Shown here piece by piece: positions 33,331 through 45,289 of a DNA stretch of 64,000 nucleotides (position 1 is the stretch's first letter; each line of letters opens with the position of its first letter). Source of the DNA: Clonostachys chloroleuca (lineage: Eukaryota > Ascomycota > Sordariomycetes > Hypocreales > Bionectriaceae). The DNA lies in the NCBI GenBank assembly GCA_037952775.1, contig JBANAY010000003.1:4278001-4342000 (forward strand), read 5' to 3'. The position numbers and the translations under genes are program-made. The notes below the pieces were generated by a model. The model ran no database searches. It was not told the DNA's origin and saw nothing but the letters and a program-made list of their open reading frames with translations.

Positions 33331-34145
33331 ATTACGTCATAATAATACTCCAGTCCAACTACAGAGCTACCCTATAGCCATGGTCAGTTCCTTCAATTCT
33401 ATGGCGCGACGTAGCATCCTGTAAGCTCGGTTGCAATGGGGCAACATGAGGGCTATGAGTCAGTGTTTATTAATACAGGATCAGTTAGAAAGTCGACTTC
33501 TTTTGATTCAAAAGTGCTGCTCTCAGAGGCCACTGGCCCCTCACTTACCAATCAATGTTTGGCTTTGATCCAGTATATCGTCCGGGGTTGCCTTTTGTAA
33601 AAAGTCCCCATAATTATGTGGCATTATCCAGATCTTGGCAAGGTGGAGAACTTTGTGAAACGGGGCAGGGTCTTCAAACTGGCATTCATCCAAAATGACG
33701 CTTTTTACAATACTGAGTGACCTATCGCGGACGGATTGTCTAGGCTTTGATCATATGACCCTGCCGACCATCCGGCCTCACCATATTTCTCCGTTTCTCC
33801 GCTGCTAGATCAGTCCGAGGTTGGCATCCTTGACTCATCAAATGTCAGCCCCTGAGCCTGTTACTTCTATATCGGGTAGTTAGCGTACCGAACTTTAGCC
33901 TAACAGGTGGACCTATCACTGGTGTGTCTTTAGAATCTATTTCCATCTCTGGGAACTGGCTGCCAAGACAAACCCCTTCTTCCTTGACGGGATTTACCCG
34001 GCGGGGGCAAGAAGCATCAACAACAGAAATTTCGACCAGGCTCCGGCTTAGATGCGCAACGATATCCCACTTTGGTTATTCTTCACTGAAAAAAAAAAAA
34101 AAAACTCCCTTCGGGGCCACACGACACCAAGTTAGTGGAAGCGAA
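33331..34145. other. Decayed or intergenic sequence
   Basis: The left part may be unrecognisable C-terminal residue of the permease relic. No gene is supported. It ends in the upstream region of the acetyltransferase gene, with a 16-base A run. Confidence 0.4.
34089..34104 (+). repeat. Poly-A tract (16 A)
   Basis: A homopolymer of 16 A lies 42 nt before the acetyltransferase ATG. It could be a promoter element that keeps nucleosomes away, or simply a mutable tract. Confidence 0.8.
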
Positions 34146-34859
34146 ATGGTGCCACCGGTCAAGACGGAGAAAAATGATGCGGCTATTGCCCTCGCCAGGA
34201 CGTTGACTAACGTCCCCTGGTGCGATGATTACGAAAAGATGGTGTCGGGCATGCTTTACAGCTGCATGGCCCCAGAACTCGTCGCTGCGAGGAGTCGCGC
34301 TCGCCGCCTCGCCCAAAAATTCAACACCTATGTGCCTGGCGACAATGACTCAGACGTAGAGGCCAGTGCTGTCAAGGAGGGCTTGATCAATCAGCTATTT
34401 GGCAAGGTTGGTGAGGGTACATACCTTGAACCCAGCCTACAGGTCGATTACGGCTGCAATATTACCGTCGGTAAGGGGTTCTATGCCAACTTCAAGTAGG
34501 TCCTTTTTCAACGCATTCAATACGGACTGCTCCTAACTTGAGTAATTAGCTGCGTGATACTTGACTGTGCGCATGTTACTATCGGGGACCGGGTCATGTT
34601 TGCCACGGGCGTGAGCCTCATCACTGCGACCCACGAGACGGGTCTGCAGTCGCGCCGTGACAACATCGAGTATGCTGAGCCTATTGTGATCGGAGACGAC
34701 TGCTGGCTGGGTGCCAATGTCACAGTTCTTCCTGGAGTCACAATTGGGAAGGGATGTACCATTGGAGCTGGTGCTGTAGTTTCGAAAGACATCCCTGATT
34801 ATTCGGTAGCTGTTGGCGTCCCTGCAAAGGTTATCAAGAGGGTTGACCCGTTAGAATAA
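34146..34859 (+). CDS. Maltose O-acetyltransferase-like enzyme (left-handed beta-helix), copy 1
   Basis: Exons 34146-34495 and 34550-34859 join in phase 2 across a 54-nt intron and encode 219 aa. The start is the ATG giving MVPPVKTEK. The N-terminal maltose-acetyltransferase domain shows PWCDDYEKMVSGMLY, and the C-terminal hexapeptide repeats form a left-handed beta helix (VILDCAHVTIGDRV, then DCWLGANVTVLPGVTIG and CTIGAGAVVSKDIP). The His of ITATHETG is the expected catalytic base. The family transfers acetyl from acetyl-CoA to sugars or related hydroxyls (MAT, GAT and NodL). A second clearly paralogous copy lies at 54622-55455. No targeting signal is seen. Confidence 0.93.
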
Positions 34860-35476
34860 ATCAATCCTCGAGGTTCTCCAGGGAAAATAGATATCTAGAG
34901 ATTACTCTTACGTAGCGTTCTAAATTTGAAGCATTTGTCTAAATGACTGTATCTCTGACTCCAAATTTCTCGGTTGTTCAACTCGAGGCTGCTCTTGATT
35001 TCGCTAATGAGATGCCTGACTTCTGTAGCAGCTCCACAGCTTTGTGGCCTTTGTATGTGAATCAGGGGTGCTTAGATCATGTGGCCTTGTTAATGCGTCT
35101 GACCCCATAGGCCCATCCAATAAAAGACGTTGAGCGACTCTTGAGGAGCAAAGTCGTGTGTCAAGGGCCGACCTTCTACCATAGAATTACCGCTAGACAA
35201 GTTGTGGTCTCACCACCAGAGCTGAATCTGAGGGCATTGCTCGCCCCTTCGACACTGGATACACCCTCCGTTCGGAAGCCACGGACCGAAATTCCGTCGG
35301 TGTGATCCTCTAAGAGGTTTTAGAAGCTCTTCTTTGATTGAGGTTATATTGACTGCCTCACTTCCACTTAAGCCTACCGACCGACCGACTGATACTGCAA
35401 TACTCCCATTCTTTCTTAGATACTCGCGACTTCATTAGCCATCTAGGTGAATCGATTCACCGCGATATCTTTCGAA
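34860..35476. other. Intergenic, no gene seen
   Basis: This is the promoter region of the HxxxD acyltransferase. An acceptor-like CTAG before 35447 leaves open a short upstream exon, but I found no convincing partner. Confidence 0.45.
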
Positions 35477-36997
35477 ATGTTCTACGACAAATTCAATTGG
35501 AAAGAAACCCAGCCCGGGCGCTGGGAACGCGCGACGGACGAGATTGAGCACTTCTACTTCTCCCTCGCTAAACTTTACGAAGGCAGTGGACGTATGTTCT
35601 TCGCCATGACCGGACATGTCATCCTCAAAGCCAACCCCATCCCCGATCTTTCCATCGATGAGGCTGAACGACGGCTCGACGCCGCCCTAAAGAACGCTTG
35701 GCTCGCTCTCCGGTTCGACCATCCTACGATAGCATCCCAAGTATTTTTGGACAGTAGCGCGACCTCCTCCACAAAGGTCTATCAATCCCCGCAAAACTCC
35801 TCAGACCTAGATGCCTGGGTCACAGAAACTCTTGTATCAGTCCCGAACAATGTAACCGGCGAGGAGTGGGCAAACTCCGACCCTCCTGCTCCTCTAGTGC
35901 CCAAGTTATTTGTTCTGAGACCTGCTACATCTGAGCTTAGGCGGGATCTAGTACTCCGGTCTCCCCACGAGATCTTGGACGGTATCGGAACGCTTCAAAT
36001 GCTCAACAATCTTATTCGTCATGTCGCGAACGAATACGAGAAGGGCCACGGAGCCGAATCGATCTCCGACTTGGGCTCAGAGGTCAAGAACCTCAGCCCC
36101 CCTTATCGAGTGGCTGCCAACGTGCCCATGGAGCTGACTCCCACTCAAAAGCAGCGAATCCAGGAGATAAATGAGCAGAAAGCAGCGGCGTCGAAGGGCA
36201 GTGAGTCTGTCCCCGTTCTCACCATCCCGTATACAATCGGGGAGACGCACCCGGGACGTCACCAACGGGTTAGCCTTTGGCTGTCCGAGGAACAGACTGC
36301 AGCTCTTGTGGCATCCTGCAAAGCCATCGGAGCTACCGTTACCCACGCATTCCACGCCGCCATCGCCATGGCCGTCCGCGATCTCCAGAAGCCGCCGGTC
36401 ACCAACTCGCCTGTTGGACAATACGTCAACTACATTCTCCGAAACGAACGCACGAGCTGCGTCGAGCCATACAGTTCAACAGCCCACCCCGTCACCGTCT
36501 ACCACTCGGTTTCCGGTCAAGCTCTAGTGATCGACCTGGATCTATCCGTTGCCGAAAAGTCGGGGGCTCGCGAGCGATCTGATGTGGCGTTCGAATTCGC
36601 GGGTATCCTACGCAAAATACGCGACTTCTATCACAACGTGCGCGACGATGCTGAGCACTATGTCTTTGCGCCCTCGTACTGGGCCGCCAGCACTCCGCCG
36701 TTGCCCTCGGATGGCTCGATTCCGCCTGTCCCTCCGCCTAAGACCACTCCGACAGCATCGATATCCAGCATGGGTAAGATAGATGCAGTGATTCAAAGTA
36801 CACAAGGAAACATCGAAGTGTATGATCCCTGGGTGACCGGCGAGGAGCTTGGTAACGGTTATGGTGCGTTTCTTGGAACCTTCAGGGGTAGGTTGTCCTT
36901 AAGCGCCGCCTACAATGATGCCTGGCACAACAAGGAAGAGACTTTAGAGTTCCTGGGGCGATGCAAGGACATTGTTTTTATGTCCCTGGATGTTTAG
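35477..36997 (+). CDS. HxxxD acyltransferase (condensation-domain/trichothecene 15-O-acetyltransferase fold)
   Basis: A long uninterrupted frame gives 506 aa from the ATG at 35477; the open frame reaches back to 35447. The opening PGRWERATDEIEHFYFSLAKL resembles fungal acyltransferases of the chloramphenicol-acetyltransferase-like superfamily. The active-site motif HxxxD is present as SPHEILDGIG near residue 170. VTHAFHAAIAMAV matches the second-domain helix of this fold. I see no clear DFGWG motif, so it is not a typical plant-type BAHD enzyme. It most likely transfers an acyl group, often acetyl, from CoA to a hydroxyl or amine of a small molecule in the cytosol. The similarity to trichothecene acetyltransferases is in fold and organisation only; nothing else from that pathway is nearby. 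Confidence 0.78.
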   Translation: MFYDKFNWKETQPGRWERATDEIEHFYFSLAKLYEGSGRMFFAMTGHVILKANPIPDLSIDEAERRLDAALKNAWLALRFDHPTIASQVFLDSSATSSTKVYQSPQNSSDLDAWVTETLVSVPNNVTGEEWANSDPPAPLVPKLFVLRPATSELRRDLVLRSPHEILDGIGTLQMLNNLIRHVANEYEKGHGAESISDLGSEVKNLSPPYRVAANVPMELTPTQKQRIQEINEQKAAASKGSESVPVLTIPYTIGETHPGRHQRVSLWLSEEQTAALVASCKAIGATVTHAFHAAIAMAVRDLQKPPVTNSPVGQYVNYILRNERTSCVEPYSSTAHPVTVYHSVSGQALVIDLDLSVAEKSGARERSDVAFEFAGILRKIRDFYHNVRDDAEHYVFAPSYWAASTPPLPSDGSIPPVPPPKTTPTASISSMGKIDAVIQSTQGNIEVYDPWVTGEELGNGYGAFLGTFRGRLSLSAAYNDAWHNKEETLEFLGRCKDIVFMSLDV

Positions 36998-37369
36998 TTG
37001 GATTATAAGTCAGGTAGGACAGCGAGGGACCAGGTCTTCTAACTCGGTATACTTAGTTAGATATAGAACCTAGCATCGAAAAGAGATCGAATGTTTATTC
37101 TTCGAATATAAATCTCGAAATAAGTCCCTCTCTGATATATACACAAGTAAGGAAGTAGATACCAAGGAAGAGGGGTTGGGGTATTTGAAGGGTGTGATGA
37201 TAAGATACCCGCTAATGAGAGGTAACGCCCTAACCGAAGCACTGACTCGTGCCACTTCGCCTCCGCTCCGCATACGTAATTCGCTCATCCGCTCACAACA
37301 GACTTTGAAAAAGACCTTCCCCATGATCCAGCCCCGACTTCCATCGAGGCTTTGCCAGTCCCGTCAGCT
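36998..37369. other. Intergenic, no gene seen
   Basis: AT-rich just after 37040. I looked here for an upstream zinc-cluster exon of the next gene and found none. Confidence 0.5.
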
Positions 37370-39394
37370 ATGATGCCGGGAGAAACAGAACCACGGCAGT
37401 ATAGATTCGTCGGCGCCTACAGCCGCAAGAGACGGCGCCGGAATGCACCGCTCGGCGAAGGCGCGGAGGCCTCACACACACAGCTGCGAGCGTCGACGTC
37501 TGCGTCTGATATCGTAACCGCATCTGCGCCAACTTCCAAGGGTACCATTGAGGAGCAAGGGGGTCATACTACCAGGCACAGCAGCCCACCCCCTGTAACG
37601 ACTTGCGTGCTCCAGGTCCCTCCGCCTCTTGTAGAGGCCGCTCTAGTCGTACAAGAATATGCCCATTCTATTGACAATATACTAATGCCATCAATCTTAC
37701 CTCCTACTGAGGACGCGAACCAGCATGGCCCTGTGGATTGGTCTTACTCATCCTTCATGAACTCTTCATTTGACCCAGCCTTCTCTCCAGCAGCAGCATT
37801 TGACACCCCACACGACCATGCCCAGGTCACGACGCAGCTTGGTGTTGACGTACCACTAAGAAGCGAAACCCCTTCATCCCCTGAGTCATCACAAGACACT
37901 GTCGTCTATCCAGAGACTCCCTCCCACGGCGAACCGCCACCCCAACCCGTGGAAAGTCCTGGAATCGCCCTATCACTTCCCAATCCGCAGCAGATAGTGT
38001 GTAGCAACCGCGTCACGGTTTCAGACCTAGTCGCCCGATGTATGTGCCGTGTCCAGTCCCTACATTGTCTAGCCGGCGTTCTAATATGAGAGTGTAGATG
38101 ACAAGGAGTTCTGCGTCATGCCTCTAACTCATGACTTTGATGCCAACCCGTTTCGCTTCGACACGAAATCCTACCGAAATTCAAAACTCCTATTCCATTC
38201 TATCCTAGCCCTCTCATATAAACATATCAACCGCGAGACCGGCTCCTGCGCCGACGAGGCGAGAACCTATAAGACGAGGGCCTTGCAGATGCTTCACGAT
38301 ACTGAAAATGCGTCAACGGGCACGGCTCTCGCAACAACTTTTCTCGATGCTCTATTGATCATGATGACCCTGGAAGTAAGCTCGAGCTGGCCCCATCCAT
38401 TCCTTGACTTTGCTTTCCCGTAAAGATGCCGCAGCTAAGGACAGTAAAGTGTGCAACTTCAGCCCATGGGCCTTGGACTTGGTATTTGAAACGTGCATAT
38501 AAGATGATGCAAGCTACCAAGTCTCTGAATATCGAGGTAACGCCACGAATGCGTGCGCGAATGGAGATGCTAGTATGGTATGCGATTTAGTCCCAGCATC
38601 CAGCCTTTTTGACAAATTTATCTGACATGACCAGGTGGGACGTCACACTTGCGTTGACTAGCCGCCAGGGCTTCGTGTTGCCAGAATCAGCCATCGTCGC
38701 TCTCTTCAGCCAGGACAAGAGCAAGAACGAGACGTTTTACGACGTGTCAGGCTGCCCCGAGGCTCTATTCCGACACATGATCCGTCTTGGATCTTACGCA
38801 AGAGAGTTTGAGCTCGTGTCTAGCATGACGTGTGCAAAATTTGACATCGAGCCGGTGCTTGAGGTAGAGAAACAAATCACGGAGTGGAGGGACCCGGATT
38901 ACGAGGATCGCCCGGAACAGTACGATTTCACGCTATCTTCTGAACAGATCTGCGACATCGAGGCCATGGCGCAATACAAGGAAGACCTTCATCATTGCGC
39001 CGAGGCCTGGCGGTACTGTCTTCTAATCTACATTGGCCGCGTCTTTCGATGGCAGCGGGATCAGCCGGCCCAGCCGATCCTTGGCTTCCTGGCCCGTAAG
39101 ACCCTCAGACACGTCACTTGTTGTCGCTACACGTCGCAACTCCAGAAGCAGCTCCTTCTCCCTGTGTTCTTGGCGGGCTGCGAGACAAATGATGAGCATT
39201 TGCGCGAAGCCGCGTTGTCGTACTGCAAATGGTGGAGCGACAAGACGAAATACGACATGTTCCTCACAACCCACTCGCTACTGCAAGAGTTCTGGTCTGA
39301 GGACAACCATGAGCCTTGGTGGGGATCATTTTTGGATAAGAAGACGAGGTCGAGCGATGGGAGTGCGGATTCACGACAGTATTTATTTGGGTGA
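37370..39394 (+). CDS. Fungal transcription-factor-domain protein without visible zinc cluster
   Basis: Exons are 37370-38039, 38098-38375, 38450-38577 and 38635-39394; introns are 57-74 nt, all in phase, giving 611 aa. The N-terminus (about 1-215) is disordered, Ser/Pro/Thr-rich, and contains a basic patch (YSRKRRRRNAPLG) but no Cys cluster. The C-terminal two thirds match the fungal regulatory domain: DDKEFCVMPLTHDFDANPF, LLFHSILALSYKHIN, and a distinctive end block QLLLPVFLAGCET and YDMFLTTHSLLQEFW finishing in SRQYLFG. The C-terminal 160 residues are clearly paralogous to the partial gene at the right edge (63507-64000). It could be a regulator that acts through protein contacts, or the zinc exon has been lost. 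Confidence 0.85.
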
Positions 39395-40127
39395 GCGATC
39401 TGGTGTGCAGGTTTGTGGGCCAGGATTGGATTGGATACTTGATTGGGAACTAACTGCTTCTTCCCAAGTTGGTTTAAGCAGAGCAGGTTTATGTTTGCTT
39501 TTCTATACGGGGTAGCGGTTCAACGGAACATAGCTCAGGACTACTCTCACAGTGGCTGGAAAGAGCCATGAACCTACAACCGCGCAGGTCGCAGGGACGC
39601 CTCTGTCTATTCATGTGTAATGGAACCTCGTTTGGATGATATTGCTAATTTAATGTAAAATAATTCGTATCTCTTTATTTTGGTGCGTTTGAGCGCAACT
39701 ATGTCCTCAAAGTAAGGAAGAAGCTTGAAATAGAAGTATCCTAGCCATGGTGGAGGATGTGTTTCTCCTCTTCGCCTACGAAATCCATCGCCAGTTCTTC
39801 CGAGTTGGCTAATGGGCTATTGCCGGATCCGGTAGAGAGCCAGTGGTGGCAAAACTGAATCGCATCTTTATCAACCACACTACTACCTGAATAGGAAATA
39901 CTGAGAGGAGATTCTGAGGTAATCGAATGGCCTCGGTTGATCTTGGAGATACGGATGATCGTGGGGTATGTTGAAGTTGCAGCTACTTAAGCAATCGACT
40001 ACATTGTACTCTAGACCCAAGAGACCAGCATCCTTGCCTGCACAAGTTCCGCATTTCCATATACATCATTCGTGGAAACACATCAAGTTCACAATCATAT
40101 CGCCATCTTCATTAATCAATATTCAAA
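39395..40127. other. Intergenic, no gene seen
   Basis: This is the promoter region of the transaminase. No gene or repeat is recognised. Confidence 0.5.
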
Positions 40128-41095
40128 ATGGCCACCATGAACACTGTCTTTGCCGGCTACGCCGAACGACAGAAGGCCCTCGAGGCCAGCCAAGCCTCGA
40201 ACCCATATGCCAAAGGCATCGCCTGGGTCGAAGGCGAGCTCGTCCCTTTACACCAAGCCCGTATTCCCCTACTTGACCAGGGTTTCATGCATAGCGACCT
40301 CACATATGACGTCCCCTCCGTCTGGGATGGCCGGTTCTTCCGCCTGGACGAACACCTGGACCGTCTGGATGCGAGCTGCAAGAAGATGCGCCTCCGCCTG
40401 CCTCTTGATCGGGAAACAGTCAAGAAGACGCTATGTGACATGGTCGTCAAGAGCGGTATCCGCGATGCCTTTGTCGAGCTGATTGTCACGCGTGGTCTTA
40501 CTGGCGTTCGTGGCGCTCGCCCCGAGGATCTCCTCAACAACAACCTCTACATGTTCATCCAGCCGTACGTCTGGGTCATGGAGCCCGAGGACCAATATAA
40601 GGGTGGACGCGCTATTGTCGCCCGAACTGTGCGACGAGTCCCCCCGGCTCCATCGACCCAACCATCAAGAACCTGCAGTGGGGTGACTTGGTCCGCGGTT
40701 TGTTCGAGGCGAATGATCGTGGTGCCACCTACCCCTTTTTGACGGATGGCGACGCCAACCTCACGGAGGGATCTGGGTTCAACATTGTCCTGATCAAGAA
40801 TGGCATCCTCTACACCCCTGATCGCGGCGTGCTGCAGGGAATCACGCGGAAGAGTGTTATTGATGCCGCGCACTCTCTTGGCTACGAGATCCGCGTTGAG
40901 CATGTCCCCGTGGAGGCCGTCTATCAGGCCGATGAGATCCTTATGTGCACAACTGCCGGTGGTATCATGCCCATCACCACTTTGGATGATCAGAAGGTTC
41001 AGGATGGCAAGGTTGGCCCCATCACGAAGGCCATCTGGGATAGATACTGGGCTATGCACTGGGAGGACAAATTCAGCTTCAAGATTGATTTTTAA
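40128..41095 (+). CDS. (R)-selective amine transaminase (BCAT-like, fold type IV PLP enzyme), frameshifted
   Basis: The sequence closely follows the fungal (R)-amine:pyruvate transaminase group: [51 protein letters not shown], then [10 protein letters not shown] with the PLP lysine, [15 protein letters not shown] and [15 protein letters not shown]. It has no introns. The reading frame breaks in the C run at 40640-40645: upstream ends RTVRRVPP and downstream continues as [15 protein letters not shown] in another frame. One more C would give a full-length protein of about 322 aa. The lysine lies after the break, so the frameshifted product would be inactive. It is either an assembly error or a new null allele. 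The enzyme normally moves the amino group between (R)-amines or D-amino acids and keto acids. Confidence 0.9.
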
Positions 41096-41759
41096 ATGTA
41101 TGATAGAACTATAAGAAAAAAGTAAAAATAACTACAAGGCATTTGTTGACCTATTTCTCACTGCTGTCGAACAAAGGGATTATGTACGTAGAATGGCGCT
41201 CACTACACTGACACCGTCTACCAGGAGAAGGCAGACTTCCGATCACTACATTTTCATTATTAGCTTGGCAAATTACCCAATGGGTCCCGAAGTCAAGAAA
41301 TATTACTAGCGCTGCTATCCCACGCATGCTTTAATGATGGCGGGCTGTATCACGAGCTCATTTTTGATCCCTCGTCTCCTCACCCCTCAACATGAACCAA
41401 GCCATCGCGAAATAGGAACTTCCAGATTAGGTATTACCGTCTTGTGGGTCCAGGTCTTCAATTCCTATCTGGGACTTAGTTCATCACCCCTGGGATAGAT
41501 ATTGCGGATCACGGTGAGAGCCGGGTTTACCCACACCCATTGGGGCATGGGACACGATTTACAGAACACCAGAAAGCGACATATCTAGAACGATACGATC
41601 ATTCCAGATGAGGCCTAATATTCTGTTTGTTCAGTGAACTCATATAGTAGTGAATTTCTGTAATCTCATCTTCACATCCGCCCAATCCCATCTCAGTTCC
41701 ATTTCACAACACAACCTTACCGAAGAGATAAACAAGAGTAACTATAGTGGACTGCCACC
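41096..41759. other. Intergenic, no gene seen
   Basis: This separates the transaminase from the D-amino-acid oxidase on the same strand. It holds the oxidase promoter and nothing else recognised. Confidence 0.5.
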
Positions 41760-43049
41760 ATGGCTTCTCAAGACAATATCGTTATTGTTGGGTATGTTAA
41801 CACTAAAAAAAATGAAGGAGCTGGAAAGCATTATCTAACATTGATTAGTGCAGGTATCATTGGCCTCGATGTCGCGCTTGTCCTCGCTGAAAGAGGATAT
41901 GGAAAGCAAATCACTGTCATTGCGGAATATCTACCAGGTGACACAGCCATAGCCTACACATCACCGTGGTGAGTACACCTTCCCCTCAAACGGAAAGTCT
42001 TACTAAGAGAGTCTGAAGGGCTGGTTGTAATTTTTCTGCTATCTCTGGTTCGGATGCCAATGCCTTGAAGTGGGATAGGTTGGGATATACGCATCTGAGC
42101 AAGCTTGCCTCGGAAAAGCCTGAAGTAACACATGTCAAACGCACACCGTCCACAGAGTTGTGGGATGACGATGTGCCGCATGAAAAGATTAAGGCCATGT
42201 CCGAGTATCTGGAAGACGTTAGTGGTGACGAATCTAGGATATGGTTACTTCCCAATGCTAACTGATACTGCACAGTTCCGGGTGCTCCCAAACAATGAAC
42301 TGCCACAGGGAGTCAAGTTCGCGGCATCCTTCACAACATTGACCGTAAATGCGCCAAAGCATCTTCTTTACTTGTACAACCGGCTGAGAGACGACTATAA
42401 TGTCCGCTTTGTACGCCAGAAACTTCCGGATATCCAGACCGCCTTCTCCAGCTCCTCCACCAAGGTTGTGTTCAACTGCACCGGCAATGCCGCTCGGACG
42501 CTGCCAGGTGTAGAGGATGCCAAGTGCTATCCCACGCGCGGGCAGGTTTTGTTGACAGCTGCACCCGAGGTGCGCACAAACATGATGCGACACGGCAAAG
42601 ATTACGAAACGTATGTTATTCCCCGACCCAACTCAAATGGGCATGTGATTTTGGGCGGATATATGCAGAAAGGCAATGGGTAAGTGATGATCCCCAGATC
42701 CTGGGTGCTACTGGGTATCTAACCGCTGTTTTTTTTTTGAAGTGATGGATCAACCTACGCGTATGAAACAGAGTCAATTCTGCAACGGACCAAGGAACTC
42801 AGTGAAGAGGTCAGAAGAAGCAACCCGGAGGTCATTATCGCTGTTGCTGGTCTAAGACCATCTCGCGAGGGAGGTGCTCGAGTGGAGAGAGAGACTCTGT
42901 CCATTTCTGGCCAAAAGCGTACAATTATTCACAACTATGGTGCTGGTGGAACTGGCTTTCAAGCTGGGTACGGCATGGCAGTGGATGCTGTGAAGGCTGC
43001 AGAGTCACTGCTTTTGGAGTTGTCAGGAGGGTTTCGCTCCAGATTGTAA
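41760..43049 (+). CDS. D-amino-acid oxidase, peroxisomal (C-terminal SRL)
   Basis: Five exons (41760-41791, 41849-41968, 42019-42217, 42276-42679 and 42743-43049) are joined by introns of 50-63 nt with conserved phase, giving 353 aa. The FAD-binding loop GAGIIGLD spans the first intron. DAO hallmarks follow: AYTSPWAGCNF, VKFAASFTTLTVNAPKHL, VFNCTGNAARTLPGV, YPTRGQVLL, YVIPRPNSNGHVILGGYM and VAGLRPSREGGAR, ending with IIHNYGAGGTGFQAGYG. The C-terminus is GGFRSRL, a classical type-1 peroxisomal targeting signal. The enzyme oxidises D-amino acids to imino acids with release of H2O2. The Cys in WAGCNF replaces a residue that is usually Ala. Gene models that miss the tiny first exon would lose the nucleotide-binding loop. 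Confidence 0.95.
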
Positions 43050-43460
43050 ATGAACGGCGAAATAAATAAACAAAAGCGTCCCATGATTATCTGCAAGGGG
43101 CCAGAAAGTACAGCACATTGGCAATTCTTCTCATTTTGCTATATGCATGGCTTTGTGGACGAAGAGGCATTAGGGTACGAATAACTTGCAACTGAAGATT
43201 TATAATTGCCTAGGCCAAAACCGTCATGTGATACGCTTGTAGCTATTGAACGTATTGTAACCTAGGCAGAATGGTATATCCTCGGTATAAAGAGATAAAA
43301 GCCCGCGATAATGAAAGGCTGTCCCTGTTGTTCTCCCGGTGTTTCTATCCCCAAAGTCGACCGTCTATCTTAGACTTTGATAGAGATGAGGTTGTCGCTA
43401 AAAGGCCGTCAGCGTTATGGACAAGAATCACCAGCGATAAAGAAAAAGGCTCAAAACAAC
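43050..43460. other. Intergenic between convergent genes
   Basis: AT-rich 3' flanks of the oxidase and the MFS transporter. No gene is seen. Confidence 0.5.
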
Positions 43461-45277
43461 TTACAACCGCTTGCCGGTTTCAGACCCAGCATCTTCCACG
43501 CCGTCCATGGTGTCGAAGGCGCGTGTCTGGGCACGGTGCGCCCGAGTAACCTTTATTGCGTTGAGCCAGGAGCCTTCGAAGATCTTATCGACCTCCTCGA
43601 CACTCAGACCCGCGATTTCAGGCACCATCAAGTATATGTAAATCAAGCCGATGACACACCAACCAGCGAAGAAAAGGAAAGCACCCCAGTTGTTTGTGTT
43701 GTGCAAAAGACTGGGAAGAGACTGTTTGATAGCGAAGATGAACAGCCAGTGGAAAGTCTGTCCAACGGCACCACCAAACGAACGGATTCTATCAGGCCAA
43801 AGCTCGCCGCCAAAGACGTATGGTAGGATGAAGAGGCCTAGATATGCACACAACTCGGTCAGCATAGATTCCTAGGTAGCGTCTTTGAAAAGTAGACGTA
43901 CGTGCCGTCTACACTTACCGACAGCGTAGCCAAAGGCATGTACGAAAAGAGCTGCAATAGCAGCCTGGCCAGAGGCGGCATTTGTCTGGCCCTGCTGCTG
44001 GTATTTGATAAAGACAGCAATATAGATATGCGAGATGGTCTGGAAGGCGATTCCGATGAAAAGAGAGCGGCGGCGTCCAACAATATCGATAAAGAAGAAG
44101 GAGGCAATAAGACTAAACCAAAGCTTGGAGAACGCATACATAGAGCTAAGGAAAATGGAATATTGGGTGTCCGTTGAGTGTCCCAAGAGCTTCATGATAG
44201 GGATAAAGTAGCTGGTAACCGAATTGGCACCAGAGAGCTGGGCAAGGGCATAGCACATAGCAACTTGCTGGAGACGACGAAGGTTCGAGCCCACGGTAAA
44301 GGTTTCCTTGGCCACAACCCAGAGGCTGGGCTTGCCACCGAAATCACCGTGGGCTGCGACGATAGATGCTTCCATGTCAGCCAGTTCTCCTATGATACGC
44401 TCGTGATCCCGAGGCAGCTGGCGTAGCTTGGCCATAGTAGCCACCGCCTCCTCTCGACGCCCAACCATCAGCAGCCAACGAGGGGACTCGGTGATGAAGA
44501 AACTAGCAAGGATGCAGAGAAACATAAAGCCAGAGATAGCAGCGGAGGGGATCTGATACTGGACCTTGCTGTTGGGGATGTGCTTTATAATGCCGAGAAC
44601 ACAGAAGTTAGCAGTAGTCAGGGCTATACCCTGGCATACGGTATACCAGGAGGTAAGAAGACCGCGAATCTCTTTTGGCGAGATTTCAGCGATACTCATA
44701 GGTCCGATAACACTAAGGGAACCGATGCCCATCCCGGTGATAATACGTGCACCGTACAGGGTTCCCATATTCGGTGCGAAAATGCAAATAATCTGACCAA
44801 TGATAAAAAGAAGTATGTAAGCCCGGTAGGCCCAGCGACGGCCGATGCTATCATTAGCGAAGAAGGAGAGGGCTGCTCCCATCGCATACCCGATGTAGAT
44901 GATGGAGAGGTAGTTTGAGATAGCGTCAGCATCCGCTCCAGATGAAACTTTGAACTGCTTCTGAAAGCCCGGAAGACTAGGTATCACGGCAGATGCGCCC
45001 TGTTCCCAAGCTGTACACAAAGAAGTTAGCCGGTCTGGTTTTTTTTTCCCAAGTGGTCTCGGGGTAACGCGAGTCTGATCGTTATTTTTGTTGTTGTCAT
45101 TGTCCTCCCTTCTTTTTCAATTTCTCTAAAACACTTACTTAGAGGTATAGCTGACAGGGCGTACAAAAAGGAACTGAACCATAGAGGACCGTTGAAGATG
45201 ATATGGCGAGGAGTCTCCTTGATGCGTTGTGCGTACTTAGCCACAGAAGACTTCTGGAATATTTTTGAGAAACGCAT
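43461..45277 (-). CDS. MFS sugar-porter-family transporter
   Basis: Exons are 45277-45139, 45010-43919 and 43837-43461, with introns of 128 and 81 nt; all phases fit and the product is 535 aa. The start is the ATG giving MRFSKIFQ. Sugar-porter features are WEQGASAVIPSLPGFQ in segment 1, NDSIGRRWAYRAY, SIAEISPKEIRGLLTS, FFITESPRWLLMVGRREEA, DIVGRRRSLFIG, and PYVFGGELWPDRIRSFGG near segment 10, followed by VPEIAGLSVEEVDKIFEG. The region around PYVFGGELWP fits the fungal quinate/lactose/alkyl-sugar subgroup more than hexose carriers. It sits between two amino-acid-oxidising enzymes and a PEX11-like gene; whether it carries a sugar, an acid or an amine is open. Confidence 0.92.
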
Positions 45278-45289
45278 GGTTCCCCCCAA

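Noticed and set aside
35477..36997. Assignment as a trichothecene pathway acetyltransferase
   Set aside because: Only the fold and HxxxD motif agree; no terpene synthase or other pathway gene is nearby.
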